A stretch of 60,926 nucleotides of DNA from Cupriavidus basilensis OR16 (GTDB lineage Bacteria > Pseudomonadota > Gammaproteobacteria > Burkholderiales > Burkholderiaceae), in assembly GCF_000243095.1 (NCBI RefSeq), contig NZ_AHJE01000032.1:1-60926 (forward strand), written 5' to 3'. The notes beneath the pieces were generated by a model, which saw only the letters and a list, made by a program, of their open reading frames with translations, did not search any database and was not told the DNA's origin. Numbering within the stretch: position 1 is the first letter of the stretch; each line of letters starts with the position of its first letter. This document shows, piece by piece, positions 49,756 through 60,375 of the stretch. Made by a program: the position numbers and the translations under genes.

Positions 49756-50751
49756 TCAGCCCTTGTTCTGCAGCAGCCAGCGGCAGTAGCGCGACACGCC
49801 TTCTTCCACCGTGTAGAACGCTTCCTTGTACCCGGCGCCCCGCAAGCGCGAGACATCGGACTGGGTGTAGCACTGGTACTTGCCGCGCAGCGCGTCGGGG
49901 AACTTGATGTACTCCACCAGCCCCTCCTGCACCATCTCGTCAAGCGTCAGATGGGGCCGGCCCTCGGCCTCGCGCAGCGTGTTGACCACTGTCGCGGCGA
50001 TGTCGTTGAATGGTTGCGCGCGGCCGGTGCCGAGGTTGAAGATGCCAGACTTGTCCGGATGCTCCAGGAAGAACAGGTTGACCTTCACCACGTCTTCCAC
50101 CGAAACGAAGTCGCGGGTGTGGCCACCCGGCGCATAACCGCCATACTCGCCAAACAGCTTTACCGTGCCGTCGGCGCGGAACTGGTTGAAATTGTGGAAC
50201 GCCACCGAGGCCATGCGGCCCTTGTGCGCTTCGCGCGGGCCATAGACGTTGAAGTAGCGAAAGCCCACGATCTGCGACAGCGCGGACGGCAGCGTGCGCC
50301 GCACCACCTGGTCGAACAGGAACTTGGAGTAGCCATAGACGTTCAGCGGCTTCTCGTACTCGCGCTCTTCCTTGAACACCTGCGAGGCGCCATAGGTGGC
50401 CGCCGACGAGGCGTAGAGGAACTGCGTGCCCTGCTCCAGGCAGGCATCCATCAGCGCCTGGGTGTAGCGGAAGTTGTTCTCCATCATGTAGCGGCCGTCG
50501 GTCTCCATGGTGTCGGAGCAGGCGCCCTCATGGAACACCGCGCGTACCTTGCCGAACTCGCCGCGCTTGAAGCGCTCGAGAAACTCGCCCTTGTCGAGGT
50601 AGTCGCGGATCTCGCAGTCGACGAGGTTGTGGAACTTGTCGGCGCGCGTCAGGTTGTCGACGGCGACGACATTGTCCTCGCCGCGTTCGTTCAGGCCCTT
50701 GACGAGGTTGCTGCCGATAAAGCCGGCAGCGCCGGTAACGATGATGGTCAT
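49756..50751 (-). CDS. hldD: ADP-L-glycero-D-manno-heptose 6-epimerase
   Basis: A 331-residue SDR enzyme making ADP-L-glycero-beta-D-manno-heptose for the LPS inner core. The N-terminal NADP motif is [10 protein letters not shown] at residues 6-15. The catalytic pair lies in YGYSKF, with STDMVF-like ASSAATYG upstream. The length and C-terminus are normal. It follows the ugd-hldA fused ORF by 40 bases. Confidence 0.96.
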   Translation of the reverse strand: MTIIVTGAAGFIGSNLVKGLNERGEDNVVAVDNLTRADKFHNLVDCEIRDYLDKGEFLERFKRGEFGKVRAVFHEGACSDTMETDGRYMMENNFRYTQALMDACLEQGTQFLYASSAATYGASQVFKEEREYEKPLNVYGYSKFLFDQVVRRTLPSALSQIVGFRYFNVYGPREAHKGRMASVAFHNFNQFRADGTVKLFGEYGGYAPGGHTRDFVSVEDVVKVNLFFLEHPDKSGIFNLGTGRAQPFNDIAATVVNTLREAEGRPHLTLDEMVQEGLVEYIKFPDALRGKYQCYTQSDVSRLRGAGYKEAFYTVEEGVSRYCRWLLQNKG

Positions 50752-50791
50752 GGTCGTGTGGGCTCAGACGAGCCAGGAGGCAGCGCGGCCA

Positions 50792-53014
50792 TTACGCCGG
50801 CGTGCCGAACAATTCAGGATAGGTGACCACCGCGGTGCCAAGCTTGCCCACCACGATGCTGCCAGCGCGATTGGCGTGCTGCACGGCTTCCTTGAGCGGC
50901 ACGCCTGCGCCCAGCATGGTCGCCAGCGTGGCGATCACGGTGTCGCCCGCGCCAGACACGTCGTAGACTTCGCGCGCCTGCGCCGACACATGCAGCACCT
51001 CGGCTTCGGTATAGAGCGTCATGCCCTCTTCCGAGCGCGTCAGCAGCAGCGCTTCGAGATGCAGCTCGCGCCGCAGGTTCTGGGCCCGGATGGTGAGATC
51101 GGACTCGGTCTTCCAGGCGCCCACCACGTGCCGCATTTCGGCACGGTTGGGGGTGATCAGCGTGGCACCGCGGTAGCGTGAGTAATCGTCGCCCTTGGGG
51201 TCGACCAGCACCAGGCAACCCGCGGCGCGGCCCGCCTCGACCATGCGGCCCACATGGGCCAGGCCGCCCTTGCCGTAGTCGGAGAGCACCAGGACCTTGT
51301 ATTCCTTGACCAGGGCCAGGAAACGATCCTGCACCGCAGCCAGCACTTCATGCCCGGGCGCATTCTCGAAATCCACCCGCAGCAGCTGCTGCTGGTGCGC
51401 CACCACGCGCAGCTTGATGGTGGTGTTGACGCTGGGGTCGCGATGCAGGTAGGGCTGCACGTGGCTGGCGCTGAGCAGGGTCTCCAGCGTGCGGCCGGGC
51501 TCGTCGTCGCCGACCACGCCCAGCATGCCCACCTGGGCGCCCAGCGCGGCGGCATTGCGCGCCACGTTGGCGGCGCCGCCGAGGCGTTCGTCGCTGCGCT
51601 TGATCTGCACCACCGGCACCGGCGCCTCGGGAGAGATGCGCTCGACATCGCCGAACCAATAGCGGTCGAGCATCATGTCGGTGCCCGCGTCCTGCATGGC
51701 CTCGGGCTCGTACAGATTGCGCCCGTCGAAGATAACGGGTGCCTTCAGGCGGCGCTTGATCTGGTTGAAATCCGGGCTGCGGAACACCTTCCATTCGGTG
51801 ACGATGACCAAGGCATCGGCGCCGTCGAGCGTATCCATCTGCGCGTCACTGAAATGCACGCGCGCAAAGCCGCCGTCGATAGCCGCGAGATCGATGGCCA
51901 GCGCATGCTTGGCCTCAGGCATCGAGATCGGATCATGCACGCGCAGCGAGGCACCGCGCGACACCAGCGCTTGCGCCAGCACCCGCGACGGCGCTTCGCG
52001 CATGTCGTCGGTATTGGGCTTGAACGCCAGGCCCCAGATCGCAAAGGTGCGGCCGGTGAGATCCTCGCCAAAGCGGCGCACGACCTTGTCGGCCAGCACC
52101 TGCTTTTGCGCGTCGTTGACCGCTTCCACGGCTTCCAGCACGCGCATGGGCTTGCCATGCGCGCTCGCGGTACGCATCAGCGCTTGCACATCCTTGGGGA
52201 AGCACGAGCCGCCATAGCCTGCACCTGCGTACAGGAAACTATAGCCGATGCGTGGATCGGAACCGATGCCCATGCGAACCAGTTCGATGTCGGCGCCAAC
52301 TTCGTCGGCCAGGTTCGCAAGCTCGTTCATGAACGAGATGCGCGTGGCCAGCATCGAGTTGGCGGCGTACTTGGTGAACTCGGCCGAGCGCACGTCCATA
52401 TAGAACGTGCGCTCGTGATTGCGGTTGAATGGCGCGTAGAGCTGGCGCATGATCGCCTTGGCATGGCGGCCAGCCACGTCGGCATTGCAGCCCAGCACGA
52501 TGCGGTCGGGACGCATGAAGTCCTCTACCGCGGCGCCTTCCTTCAGGAACTCCGGATTCGAGACCACCGAGAACTGCAGGTCTTCGAGGCCGCGCGCGGC
52601 CAGCTCTTCACGAATGGCCTCGGCGACGCGGTCGCCGGTGCCAACGGGCACGGTGGACTTGTCCACCACCACCTTGAAGCCCGTCATGTACTTGCCGATA
52701 TTGCGGGCCGCCGCCAGCACATATTGCAGGTCAGCGGAGCCGTCTTCGTCCGGCGGCGTGCCAACGGCGATGAACTGCACGTCGGCATGCTCCACACTGG
52801 CCGCCACGTCGGTGGAAAACGTCAGCCGACCAGCTTCGCGATTGCGCAGGATCAGTTCCTTCAAGCCCGGCTCGTAGATCGGCACGCCGCCGGCATTGAG
52901 CAGCGCGATCTTGCGTTCGTCGACGTCCAGGCAAAACACATCGTTGCCCAGTTCGGCCAGGCAGGCCCCGGTCACTAGACCGACGTAGCCGCTGCCGATA
53001 ATGGTGACTTTCAT
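50792..53014 (-). CDS. Fused ORF: UDP-glucose 6-dehydrogenase joined in frame to heptose-7-phosphate kinase
   Basis: One 740-residue ORF. Residues 1-445 are UDP-glucose 6-dehydrogenase (Ugd), making UDP-glucuronate: [20 protein letters not shown] (7-26), GGSCFPKDV with the catalytic Cys near 270, and [12 protein letters not shown]. From about residue 447 ([20 protein letters not shown]) it is the PfkB-type D-glycero-beta-D-manno-heptose-7-phosphate kinase (HldA/RfaE domain 1), with [16 protein letters not shown] and DVSGAGDTV near residue 683. The Ugd C-terminus (about 10 residues), the intergenic gap and the kinase N-terminus (about 10-20 residues with VVGDV) are missing. The junction is at about 51674-51685. 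In relatives these are separate adjacent genes. Confidence 0.88.
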   Translation of the reverse strand: MKVTIIGSGYVGLVTGACLAELGNDVFCLDVDERKIALLNAGGVPIYEPGLKELILRNREAGRLTFSTDVAASVEHADVQFIAVGTPPDEDGSADLQYVLAAARNIGKYMTGFKVVVDKSTVPVGTGDRVAEAIREELAARGLEDLQFSVVSNPEFLKEGAAVEDFMRPDRIVLGCNADVAGRHAKAIMRQLYAPFNRNHERTFYMDVRSAEFTKYAANSMLATRISFMNELANLADEVGADIELVRMGIGSDPRIGYSFLYAGAGYGGSCFPKDVQALMRTASAHGKPMRVLEAVEAVNDAQKQVLADKVVRRFGEDLTGRTFAIWGLAFKPNTDDMREAPSRVLAQALVSRGASLRVHDPISMPEAKHALAIDLAAIDGGFARVHFSDAQMDTLDGADALVIVTEWKVFRSPDFNQIKRRLKAPVIFDGRNLYEPEAMQDAGTDMMLDRYWFGDVERISPEAPVPVVQIKRSDERLGGAANVARNAAALGAQVGMLGVVGDDEPGRTLETLLSASHVQPYLHRDPSVNTTIKLRVVAHQQQLLRVDFENAPGHEVLAAVQDRFLALVKEYKVLVLSDYGKGGLAHVGRMVEAGRAAGCLVLVDPKGDDYSRYRGATLITPNRAEMRHVVGAWKTESDLTIRAQNLRRELHLEALLLTRSEEGMTLYTEAEVLHVSAQAREVYDVSGAGDTVIATLATMLGAGVPLKEAVQHANRAGSIVVGKLGTAVVTYPELFGTPA

Positions 53015-53086
53015 AACTTGTACTCCAGATAGGGGTTGGCGCGCGACGCTAAAGCGTCAACATCAACATCAGCGTCGGCGCCAGCG

Positions 53087-54307
53087 TCAGCCGAGCGCCT
53101 CGGAACGGCGCGGCGCATAGGTTTCCCAGCGGTTGCAGCCGGGGCACTGCCAATAGAACAGTCGAGCGCGAAAGCCGCATTCGCGGCAGGTATAGCGCGC
53201 CAGGTTACGCGTACGGTGCTGCAGCAGGTCGCGAATCGCCGAGACCTCCTGCTCATGTTCGACATCGTTGGCGTCGCTCGCCGGCTCAGCATCGGCCGTG
53301 ACAGCCACGCTGGCTTGCGCGACCTCCGCGGCCTGCGCCTCGAAATACTTGGTCAGGGCCTGCAACGACGGCTGTCGGCGCAATTGCTCGCGCATCAGCA
53401 CGGCCGCGGCGTGCGCGCCGTGCAGTTCGAGCTCGGCACGATAGGCGCTGTCGAGCAACTCGGCCGCCAGGTTCGTCTTCAGCAAGCCGCGCAGCCACTC
53501 CAGCGCCCGGCCATCGTCGCCAAGCTGGCGGTATGCCTTGACCACGCGATCCGCCACCAGCGGCAGGTAAGACGCGTCCTGCTTCTCGATGCCGAGCCAG
53601 TGGCCAAGCGCGCCTTGCGCATCGCCCGCGGCCATGGCGACGTCGCCCAGCAGCATCGGCGCGCGCACATTGGCGGGGTTTTCCTTGACCGCCTGCCGCA
53701 GCCAGCCGATCGCATCGTCGGGCTGCTTGCGCTGCAGCGCGTCCTGCGCCAGTTCGCAGCAGAACTGCGCGATCTGCACACTGTAGTCCTTCTGCTCCAG
53801 CGGCTGCAGCTCGCGCGCCGCATCGATCGCTTTCTTCCACTCTTTCTCGACTTCGTAGAGCTCCAGAAGCACGTGCTTGGCCGGGGCCGCGTACGGCCCC
53901 GACATCAGGCGGCGCAGCGATTCCTCGGCGCGATCCAGCAGGCCGGCGCGCAGGAAGTCCTGGCCCAGCTCATAAAGTGCGTGCTCGCGCTCGGCATCGG
54001 GAAGATCCTGACGGCTGGCCAGGTTCTGGTGCACACGGATGGCGCGCTCGGTTTCACCCCGCCTGCGGAACAAGGCGCCAAGCGCAAAGTGCAGCTCGGT
54101 GGTCTCGGGATCCAGGCGCACCACCTCGATGAACGCATCGATGGCTTGGTCGGGCTGCTCGTTGAGCAGGAAATTCAGCCCCTTGAAATAGGAGCGTGGC
54201 AGCGCACCCTGCTCGCTCATGAGCTGGCGCGCATCGAAGCGGGCAGCCATCCAGCCGAGGCCGAAAATGAGCGGCAGCGCCAGCAGCCACCAGGTTTCAA
54301 AAATCAT
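53087..54307 (-). CDS. lapB: Lipopolysaccharide assembly protein B (TPR protein)
   Basis: A 406-residue inner membrane protein that controls LPS synthesis by guiding FtsH to degrade LpxC. One N-terminal helix (WWLLALPLIFGLGWMAARF, residues 6-24), a string of TPR repeats (for example QPDQAIDAFIEVVRLDPETTELHFALG), and a C-terminal rubredoxin-like metal site YTCRECG / WQCPGCNRWE. It follows lapA by three bases. Confidence 0.94.
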   Translation of the reverse strand: MIFETWWLLALPLIFGLGWMAARFDARQLMSEQGALPRSYFKGLNFLLNEQPDQAIDAFIEVVRLDPETTELHFALGALFRRRGETERAIRVHQNLASRQDLPDAEREHALYELGQDFLRAGLLDRAEESLRRLMSGPYAAPAKHVLLELYEVEKEWKKAIDAARELQPLEQKDYSVQIAQFCCELAQDALQRKQPDDAIGWLRQAVKENPANVRAPMLLGDVAMAAGDAQGALGHWLGIEKQDASYLPLVADRVVKAYRQLGDDGRALEWLRGLLKTNLAAELLDSAYRAELELHGAHAAAVLMREQLRRQPSLQALTKYFEAQAAEVAQASVAVTADAEPASDANDVEHEQEVSAIRDLLQHRTRNLARYTCRECGFRARLFYWQCPGCNRWETYAPRRSEALG

Positions 54308-54310
54308 GAG

Positions 54311-54640
54311 TCAGACTTTCGGGCCAACTACGTTGTAGGGAATGCCGGATCCTGCCGCGGCCTGTGGGTCGCGCGCACTTTCCGCGGATTGGCTGCGCGC
54401 TTCGCCCAGGGCGCGCCGCAGCCGGCCCGCCTCCAGGCGTTGGCGCATCAGCGCTGGCGCCAGCGCCGCCAGGGCGGCGAGGATGCCCAGCCCAAAAGCC
54501 GCCAGCAAGATCAGGATTAGCGGCGCGCGCCAGACCGCGTCGAAGAAGAGCTGCAGCGAGACGTCGGCGGTGTTGCGCAGCGCCAGCACGAACAGCAGCG
54601 CGAACAGGACGATGCGGATGATCCAGGCGACAAGTTTCAT
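54311..54640 (-). CDS. lapA: Lipopolysaccharide assembly protein A domain protein
   Basis: A 109-residue small inner membrane protein with two hydrophobic helices (residues 5-24 and 38-62, separated by NTADVSLQLFFD) and a helical, charged C-terminus. It is the LapA/YciS family partner of LapB. The ATG at 54640 (MKLVAWIIR) is the family start; the longer in-frame region upstream is unlikely. It is probably co-transcribed with lapB. Confidence 0.9.
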   Translation of the reverse strand: MKLVAWIIRIVLFALLFVLALRNTADVSLQLFFDAVWRAPLILILLAAFGLGILAALAALAPALMRQRLEAGRLRRALGEARSQSAESARDPQAAAGSGIPYNVVGPKV

Positions 54641-54777
54641 GCGGGCTTCATGCGGCAGATGGGATGGATCGGACTCCGGTGATGCGGGCGCCGGCGGGCG
54701 ACGCCCCTCGGTGGATTCCCGGCATTGTAGCGGAATCGCCTCGTGCCAACGGTAACGTCTTGTATGCCCGCACAATG

Positions 54778-54806
54778 AAAAAGCGCCCCGATAAGGGGCG
54801 CTTTTT
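54778..54806 (-). terminator. Terminator after ihfB
   Basis: A 12-base stem AAAAAGCGCCCC / GGGGCGCTTTTT with a 5-base loop lies 38 bases past the ihfB stop, with T tracts on both strands. It isolates lapA from rpsA-ihfB. Confidence 0.85.
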
Positions 54807-54844
54807 TGACTATCCAGGCACATTACAAGCCAAACACAGCAGGT

Positions 54845-55357
54845 TCAGGACTGGGCCAGTTTCAGCCCGCCATCATCATGCAGGGTGTTGCCGGCAACCG
54901 CCGCCGGCTTCGCCGGGCCATGCGCGGGCACATGGCCCGCACCAGCCGCAGCGCCATGGCCATTGCTACTGCCATTGCCACTGACGCTGCCATTCGCATT
55001 GCCGTTGCCAACGTGACTTGCGTTGGCATTGGCGCCAGCACCGCCGCCGCTACCTGCCTGCGGCAGCGCCGGGCTGCGATCGACTCGTTCACGCAACTCC
55101 TTGCCCGCCTTGAAGTGCGGCACCCGTTTCTCGGGCACCAACACACGTTCGCCGGACTTGGGGTTGCGCCCCACGCGCGGCGGACGCCGGTTCAGACCAA
55201 AACTGCCGAATCCGCGAATCTCGATGCGGTGGCCATCGGCCAACGCTTCGGACATGGCATCGAGGATCGTCTTCACCGAGATGTCCGCATCCCGCAGCAA
55301 CAGCTGCGGGAACCGGGCAGCCAGTTTTTCGACAAGCTCGGACTTGGTCATGGGCAT
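54845..55357 (-). CDS. ihfB: Integration host factor beta subunit with a Gly/Asn-rich tail
   Basis: DNA-bending protein that pairs with IhfA. The conserved HU/IHF domain is residues 1-95: [50 protein letters not shown] and [14 protein letters not shown]. The tail beyond residue 95 (about 75 residues) is low complexity, with repeated N, G, S, A and H (for example [14 protein letters not shown]), then [14 protein letters not shown]. coli IhfB ends at 94. It lies right after rpsA, as in most proteobacteria. Confidence 0.94.
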   Translation of the reverse strand: MPMTKSELVEKLAARFPQLLLRDADISVKTILDAMSEALADGHRIEIRGFGSFGLNRRPPRVGRNPKSGERVLVPEKRVPHFKAGKELRERVDRSPALPQAGSGGGAGANANASHVGNGNANGSVSGNGSSNGHGAAAGAGHVPAHGPAKPAAVAGNTLHDDGGLKLAQS

Positions 55358-55383
55358 CCGCTAGCAGGCGTAAGAACCAATGC

Positions 55384-57078
55384 TTACTGGTTGTCCTGGC
55401 CGAGCTTGGCCTTCAGCAGCGCGCCCAGGTTGGTCGTGCCAGCCGTGCCGGTGTCGGCAGCGAACTTTTGCATGGCTTCTTGCTGCTCGACGTTGTCCTT
55501 GGCCTTGATCGACAGGTTGATGTTGCGCGACTTGCGGTCGACGTTCACCACCAGGGCGGTGATTTGTTCGCCTTCCTTCAGCACGTTGCGAGCATCTTCC
55601 ACACGGTCAGCCGAGATTTCGGAAGCGCGCAGGTAGCCTTCGACGTCATCAGCCAGTTGCACGACAGCGCCCTTGGCATCAACAGTCTTGATCGTGCCGT
55701 TGACCAGGGAACCCTTGTCGTTAGCCGAGATGAAGTTGTTGAACGGGTCGCCCGACAGCTGCTTGATACCCAGCGAGATGCGTTCCTTGTCGACGTCGAT
55801 GCCCAGAACCACGGCTTCCACTTCGTCGCCCTTCTTGTACTTGCGCACGGCTTCTTCGCCGGTTTCTTGCCAGGACAGGTCGGACAGGTGCACCAGGCCG
55901 TCGATGCCACCGGGCAGGCCGATGAACACGCCGAAGTCGGTGATCGACTTGATCTGGCCGCCCAGCTTGTCGCCCTTCTTGTGGTTACGGCTGAAATCGT
56001 CCCACGGATTGGCCTTGCACTGCTTCATGCCCAGGCTGATACGACGCTTGTCTTCGTCGATATCCAGAACCATGACTTCGACTTCGTCGCCCAGCTGGAC
56101 AACCTTCGACGGGGCCACGTTCTTGTTGGTCCAGTCCATTTCGGAAACGTGGACCAGGCCTTCGATACCGGCTTCGATTTCAACGAACGCGCCGTAGTCG
56201 GTCAGGTTGGTCACCTTGCCGAACAGGCGGGTGCTTTGCGGGTAACGACGCGAGATGCCGACCCACGGATCTTCGCCCAGCTGCTTCACGCCCAGCGAGA
56301 CGCGGTTCTTCTCTTGGTCGAACTTGAGGATCTTGGCGGTGATTTCCTGGCCAACCGACAGCACTTCGCTCGGGTGACGCACACGACGCCATGCCAGGTC
56401 GGTGATGTGCAGCAGGCCGTCGATGCCACCCAGGTCCACGAATGCGCCGTAGTCCGTGATGTTCTTGACGATACCGTTGACGATGGCGCCTTCCTTCAGG
56501 GTTTCCATCAGCTTCTGGCGCTCTTCGCCCAGGGTCGCTTCCACAACGGCGCGGCGCGACAGCACCACGTTGTTGCGCTTGCGGTCCAGCTTGATGACCT
56601 TGAATTCCAGGGTCTTGCCTTCGTACGGCGTGGTGTCCTTGATCGGACGCACGTCGACCAGCGAGCCCGGCAGGAACGCGCGGATGCCATTGACCATGAC
56701 GGTCAGGCCGCCCTTGACCTTGCCCGTGACCGTGCCCGAGATGATTTCGCCGTCTTCCAGCGCCTTCTCGAGGTTCAGCCACGATGCCAGGCGCTTGGCC
56801 TTGTCGCGGGACAGGATGGTGTCGCCATAGCCGTTCTCGAGCGCGTCGATGGCCACGGAGACGTAGTCGCCGGCCTGCACTTCGAGTTCGCCCTGGTCGT
56901 TCAGGAACTCCTCCACCGGCACAAAGGCTTCCGATTTGAGGCCGGCGTTGACGACCACGAAATTGTGGTCGATGCGCACGACTTCAGCGGAAATCACTTC
57001 GCCAGCCTTCATATTGGAGCGGGCGACGGATTCCTCGAACAGTGCGGCAAAGGATTCGTTAGTTTGCAGGTCGGACAT
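55384..57078 (-). CDS. rpsA: 30S ribosomal protein S1
   Basis: A 564-residue RNA-binding protein with six S1 domains, needed for translation initiation on most mRNAs. Domain motifs recur ([65 protein letters not shown]). ATG at 57078 ([17 protein letters not shown]) is the conserved start and has no Shine-Dalgarno, as known for rpsA of E. coli, where S1 represses its own translation. It is followed by ihfB. Confidence 0.97.
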   Translation of the reverse strand: MSDLQTNESFAALFEESVARSNMKAGEVISAEVVRIDHNFVVVNAGLKSEAFVPVEEFLNDQGELEVQAGDYVSVAIDALENGYGDTILSRDKAKRLASWLNLEKALEDGEIISGTVTGKVKGGLTVMVNGIRAFLPGSLVDVRPIKDTTPYEGKTLEFKVIKLDRKRNNVVLSRRAVVEATLGEERQKLMETLKEGAIVNGIVKNITDYGAFVDLGGIDGLLHITDLAWRRVRHPSEVLSVGQEITAKILKFDQEKNRVSLGVKQLGEDPWVGISRRYPQSTRLFGKVTNLTDYGAFVEIEAGIEGLVHVSEMDWTNKNVAPSKVVQLGDEVEVMVLDIDEDKRRISLGMKQCKANPWDDFSRNHKKGDKLGGQIKSITDFGVFIGLPGGIDGLVHLSDLSWQETGEEAVRKYKKGDEVEAVVLGIDVDKERISLGIKQLSGDPFNNFISANDKGSLVNGTIKTVDAKGAVVQLADDVEGYLRASEISADRVEDARNVLKEGEQITALVVNVDRKSRNINLSIKAKDNVEQQEAMQKFAADTGTAGTTNLGALLKAKLGQDNQ

Positions 57079-57229
57079 AAACTTGAGTATCAATCCGCAG
57101 TACTCGGGCCGGCGCGTGGATCGCGCTCAGTCTGCACCGGGCAGCGGGGTCAGGTTGAACAACACCGGTGGATCTGCGCTTGCAGGTTCTGCCGGCACTT
57201 CGATGTTGCAGCGGCTGGACTCGCGCGGG

Positions 57230-57892
57230 TCAGGAACCCGGCGCGCCGTACCACTGCAGCACCTGCGCCACCGCCTGATCCACCGTCATGTCGGAGGTAT
57301 CGAGCAAGTGCGCATCCTCCGCGGGACGCAGCGGCGCGGCCGTGCGGGAACGATCCCGCTGGTCGCGCGACTCAAGGTCTCGCAAAAGGTCTTCGATATT
57401 AGCAGAAATTCCCTTATCAATCAATTGTTTATAGCGCCTGCGAGCGCGCGCCTCGACACTTGCCGTCAGGAACACCTTCAGCCGGGCGTCCGGGAAAATC
57501 ACCGTGCCCATGTCGCGCCCGTCGGCAACCAGGCCCGGCAACTTGCGAAAACCGCGCTGCAGCGCCGTCAGCGCGTCGCGCACCGGCTGGTGGACGGCAA
57601 TCGCAGAGGCCCGGTTGCCGGTGGCTTCGGCGCGAATGGCCAGGCTGACCTCCTCGCCGCGCAACCAGACTCGGTCAGGCCCGAACTTCACATCGAGGCG
57701 AGTAGCCAGGCTTGCCAGCGCCTCCACATCCTGCATGTCGATGCCGGCACGTTCACTGGCGAGCGCCACCAGGCGATACAACGCACCGCTGTCCAGCAAG
57801 TGGAAGCTGAGCGCATCGGCCACCTTGTGCGCTACGGTGCCCTTTCCTGATGCGGTGGGCCCGTCGATTGTGATGACGTCGACGATAGTCAT
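57230..57892 (-). CDS. cmk: Cytidylate kinase
   Basis: A 220-residue enzyme phosphorylating CMP and dCMP. The P-loop GPTASGKGT is at residues 11-19, with [16 protein letters not shown] and the LID region following. It sits between aroA and rpsA as usual, with 151 bases to rpsA. Confidence 0.95.
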   Translation of the reverse strand: MTIVDVITIDGPTASGKGTVAHKVADALSFHLLDSGALYRLVALASERAGIDMQDVEALASLATRLDVKFGPDRVWLRGEEVSLAIRAEATGNRASAIAVHQPVRDALTALQRGFRKLPGLVADGRDMGTVIFPDARLKVFLTASVEARARRRYKQLIDKGISANIEDLLRDLESRDQRDRSRTAAPLRPAEDAHLLDTSDMTVDQAVAQVLQWYGAPGS

Positions 57893-57934
57893 TGTTTATT
57901 AAGGCAGAACAAAATATTGATTTATTCAATCAAT

Positions 57935-57949
57935 TGAGAATCATTACCA
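57935..57949. promoter_or_regulatory. Fur-like box between cmk and the DUF2061-like remnant
   Basis: TGAGAATCATTACCA matches the 7-1-7 Fur pattern TGATAATNATTATCA at 12 of the 14 defined positions. It is 43 bases upstream of cmk and 79 bases upstream of the short plus-strand gene, so either could be controlled by iron. Nearby ATTGATTTATTCAAT is an inverted repeat. Confidence 0.4.
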
Positions 57950-58027
57950 TGTAGCCAATGGCGGGCACCCGACAAAACTCCGGGGCCCGGGCAGCAAACA
58001 AGCGACATCTTTGCGAGGCAATCTACC

Positions 58028-58120
58028 ATGGCTAAGACCCTGTCGTTCGGCATCGTGCACGTCGCTCTTGCCTTTTGCGTCACTTATGCGCGCGCCACCG
58101 TGCCAAACACCTCGAAGTAA
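58028..58120 (+). pseudogene. Truncated small membrane protein, probably DUF2061 family
   Basis: An ATG opens [21 protein letters not shown], a 21-residue start resembling small DUF2061 membrane proteins (usually 55-70 residues, function unknown). After this the sequence runs directly into the reverse complement of the aroA 3' end, giving a nonsense tail and a stop after 30 residues. The second helix and C-terminus are missing. The junction is near 58085-58090. A Fur-like box lies upstream. The family call rests on the first 21 residues only. Confidence 0.5.
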
Positions 58121-59224
58121 TCCGGGAACGTCTTGGCCACGCAGCCGGGCTCGTTGATGCGCACCGGAAGCGGCCCGAACGCGGCCAGCGAAAAACACAT
58201 GGCCATGCGGTGGTCATCATAGGTATCGATGCCAGCGGCCGGGGTCTGCCAGGCGGATCGGGCCGGCGGCGTCACCTTCAGGTAATCCGCGCCCTCCTCC
58301 ACTTCAACGCCCAGCTTGCGCAACTCGGTGGCCATGGCGCTGATGCGGTCGGTTTCCTTGACCCGCCAGCTGGCGATATTAGTTAGCGTGGTGGGCCCTT
58401 CGGCGAACAACGCTGCCACTGCCAGGGTCATGGCGGCGTCCGGAATATGGTTGCAGTCCAGTTCGATGCCGTGCAGGCGGCCATCGTCGCGCTCGGTGCC
58501 GCGGACCTCGATCCAGTTGGCGCCGGCCATCACGTTGGCGCCCATGCGGTTGAGCGCCTCGGCAAACTTGACGTCGCCCTGGATGCTCGCCATGCCCACC
58601 CCCTCCACCCGCAGCGGGCCGCCGCCGATAGCGCCAGCGGCCAGGAAGTAGGAGGCCGAAGACGCGTCGCCCTCGACAAAAATCTCGCCCGGTGAGCGGT
58701 ATGCGGCACGCGCCGGCAGGATAAAGCGTGACCAGCCCTCGCGCTTGACCTCGATGCCAAAGCGCGCCAGCAGGTTGAGCGTGATCTCGACATAGGGCTT
58801 GGAAATCAGCTCGCCCACCACTTGGATCTCGATGGTGTCGCCGGGGGCATCGGCCAGCGGCAAGGTCATCAGCAGCGCCGTCAGGAACTGGCTGGACACG
58901 TCGCCGCGCACGCGGATCGGCGCATCGATGCGAATCTGCGCGGGAGAAATCTGCAAGGGCGGATAGCCCTCGGTGCCAAGATAGGCGACGCTGGCGCCGA
59001 TCTGGCGCAGGCCATCGACGAGATCGCCGATCGGCCGCTCATGCATGCGCGGCACGCCAGACAGCTTGTAGCTGCCGCCCTGCAGCGCCAGCGCCGCGGT
59101 GAGTGGGCGGATCGCGGTGCCCGCGTTCCCCATGAACAGCTCGGCTGCCTTGTTGGGGCTTGGAGCCCGGCAGGCGAACCGTGCCCGAGGCGCGAGTGAA
59201 GGGGCCGAGCGTGAGATGTTCCAT
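58084..59224 (-). pseudogene. aroA: 3-phosphoshikimate 1-carboxyvinyltransferase (EPSP synthase) with an internal deletion
   Basis: EPSP synthase, step six of the shikimate pathway. The start [22 protein letters not shown] is normal and so is everything from [21 protein letters not shown] to the end [10 protein letters not shown], including the [11 protein letters not shown] and KETDRISAM regions. Between GSK and KAAELF about 53 residues are absent (about 160 bases), removing SISNR and the following helix, and the frame changes. The junction is at about 59150-59158. The enzyme is normally about 434 residues and essential for aromatic amino acid synthesis without supplements. Confidence 0.92.
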
Positions 59225-59313
59225 GGCTTGCATGCTGGTTGGCGGGCGGCTTTCGATAAAAGGCGCGCCGCTTTAGTTGGTGACGTGGCGTTGGTGTGGT
59301 ACTGGCGTGGTGC

Positions 59314-60222
59314 TCAGGGCTCGGCGTTGACAGCCGGCGCACGCTGCGCGCCCCATTGCTGCCGCACCTGGCTCGCGCGCTGGAAAATACGTTCCAGGCC
59401 ATCGCCGTTGCTGTTTTCAATCAGCGTCTTCAAATGTGCCAGCATGGCCTGGTAGGTGCTGAGTTCGCTCAGCATCGCTTCGCGGTTGCCAACGCAGATA
59501 TCGCGCCACATCTCCGGCGAGGAGGCCGCGATCCGGGTGAAATCCCGGAAGCCGCCGCCCGCGAAATCAAGCTTGAGCGCCGCGTCCTCGGCGTTGGCCA
59601 CCTGGGCCACCAGCGCGTAAGACAGCAAATGCGGCAAATGGCTGACGGCGGCAAAGACCGCATCGTGCTGCACGGCCGACATCACGCTGCACTGGGCACC
59701 GGCGATCTCCCACATGGCGCGCACGGCGGCCACGTCGATGCGGGCGTTTTCCTGCAGCGGGCACAGCACGACTTTCTTGCCAGCATAGAGATCGTCCAGC
59801 GCGGCTTCCACGCCATGCAGTTCGCGGCCCGCGATGGGATGGGCCGGCACGAACTGGGCCGCCTTGTCGCCCAGCGCGGTCTTGGCCGCCATGATGACAT
59901 CGGACTTGGTGCTGCCGGCGTCCGTGATGATCGTAGCGGGCTCCAGATGCGCCTCAAGTGCATGGAGCAGCGCAAAGGTCTGCGCCACCGGCGCGCATAG
60001 CACGATGATGCTGGCGCCCTTGGCGGCGTCTTCCAGCGTGGCTGCCTCGTCGATCACGCCCAGCTTGAGCGCACGCTCGAGCGAGGCTTGCGAGCGGCCG
60101 ACACCGACTACCGTGCCAACCGCACCCGCGCGCTTGAGCGCGAGCGCCAGCGAACCGCCGATCAGGCCGACGCCGACAATGACGACACGGGAAAAAAATG
60201 GAGCGGACGCAGGAACGGTCAC
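59314..60222 (-). CDS. tyrA: Prephenate dehydrogenase
   Basis: A 302-residue enzyme oxidising prephenate (or arogenate) toward tyrosine. The NAD motif VIVGVGLIGGSLALALKR is near the N-terminus, followed by ITDAGSTKSDV and PAHPIAGRELHGV. No chorismate mutase domain is fused. GTG at 60222 (VTVPASAPFF) is chosen; the longer in-frame upstream sequence is not conserved-looking. It is followed by aroA. Confidence 0.92.
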   Translation of the reverse strand: MTVPASAPFFSRVVIVGVGLIGGSLALALKRAGAVGTVVGVGRSQASLERALKLGVIDEAATLEDAAKGASIIVLCAPVAQTFALLHALEAHLEPATIITDAGSTKSDVIMAAKTALGDKAAQFVPAHPIAGRELHGVEAALDDLYAGKKVVLCPLQENARIDVAAVRAMWEIAGAQCSVMSAVQHDAVFAAVSHLPHLLSYALVAQVANAEDAALKLDFAGGGFRDFTRIAASSPEMWRDICVGNREAMLSELSTYQAMLAHLKTLIENSNGDGLERIFQRASQVRQQWGAQRAPAVNAEP

Positions 60223-60375
60223 GGGGATACGCTGCCAGGCAAGGAAGTTCGGGAATCCGATATTGTAACTTCTCCGCCGAGCGGTAGCGCCGCCATTGCG
60301 CCATTGCGCTATCCGGCACGGCGCCGGCCAGCAGAGGGGCCGGGGCATTGCTTGCGGCAGCGCTCACGGCAGTGC

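Noticed and set aside
55468..57402. A 644-codon frame opposite rpsA and cmk
   Set aside because: Shadow of rpsA; its repeated pattern follows the S1 repeats on the other strand.
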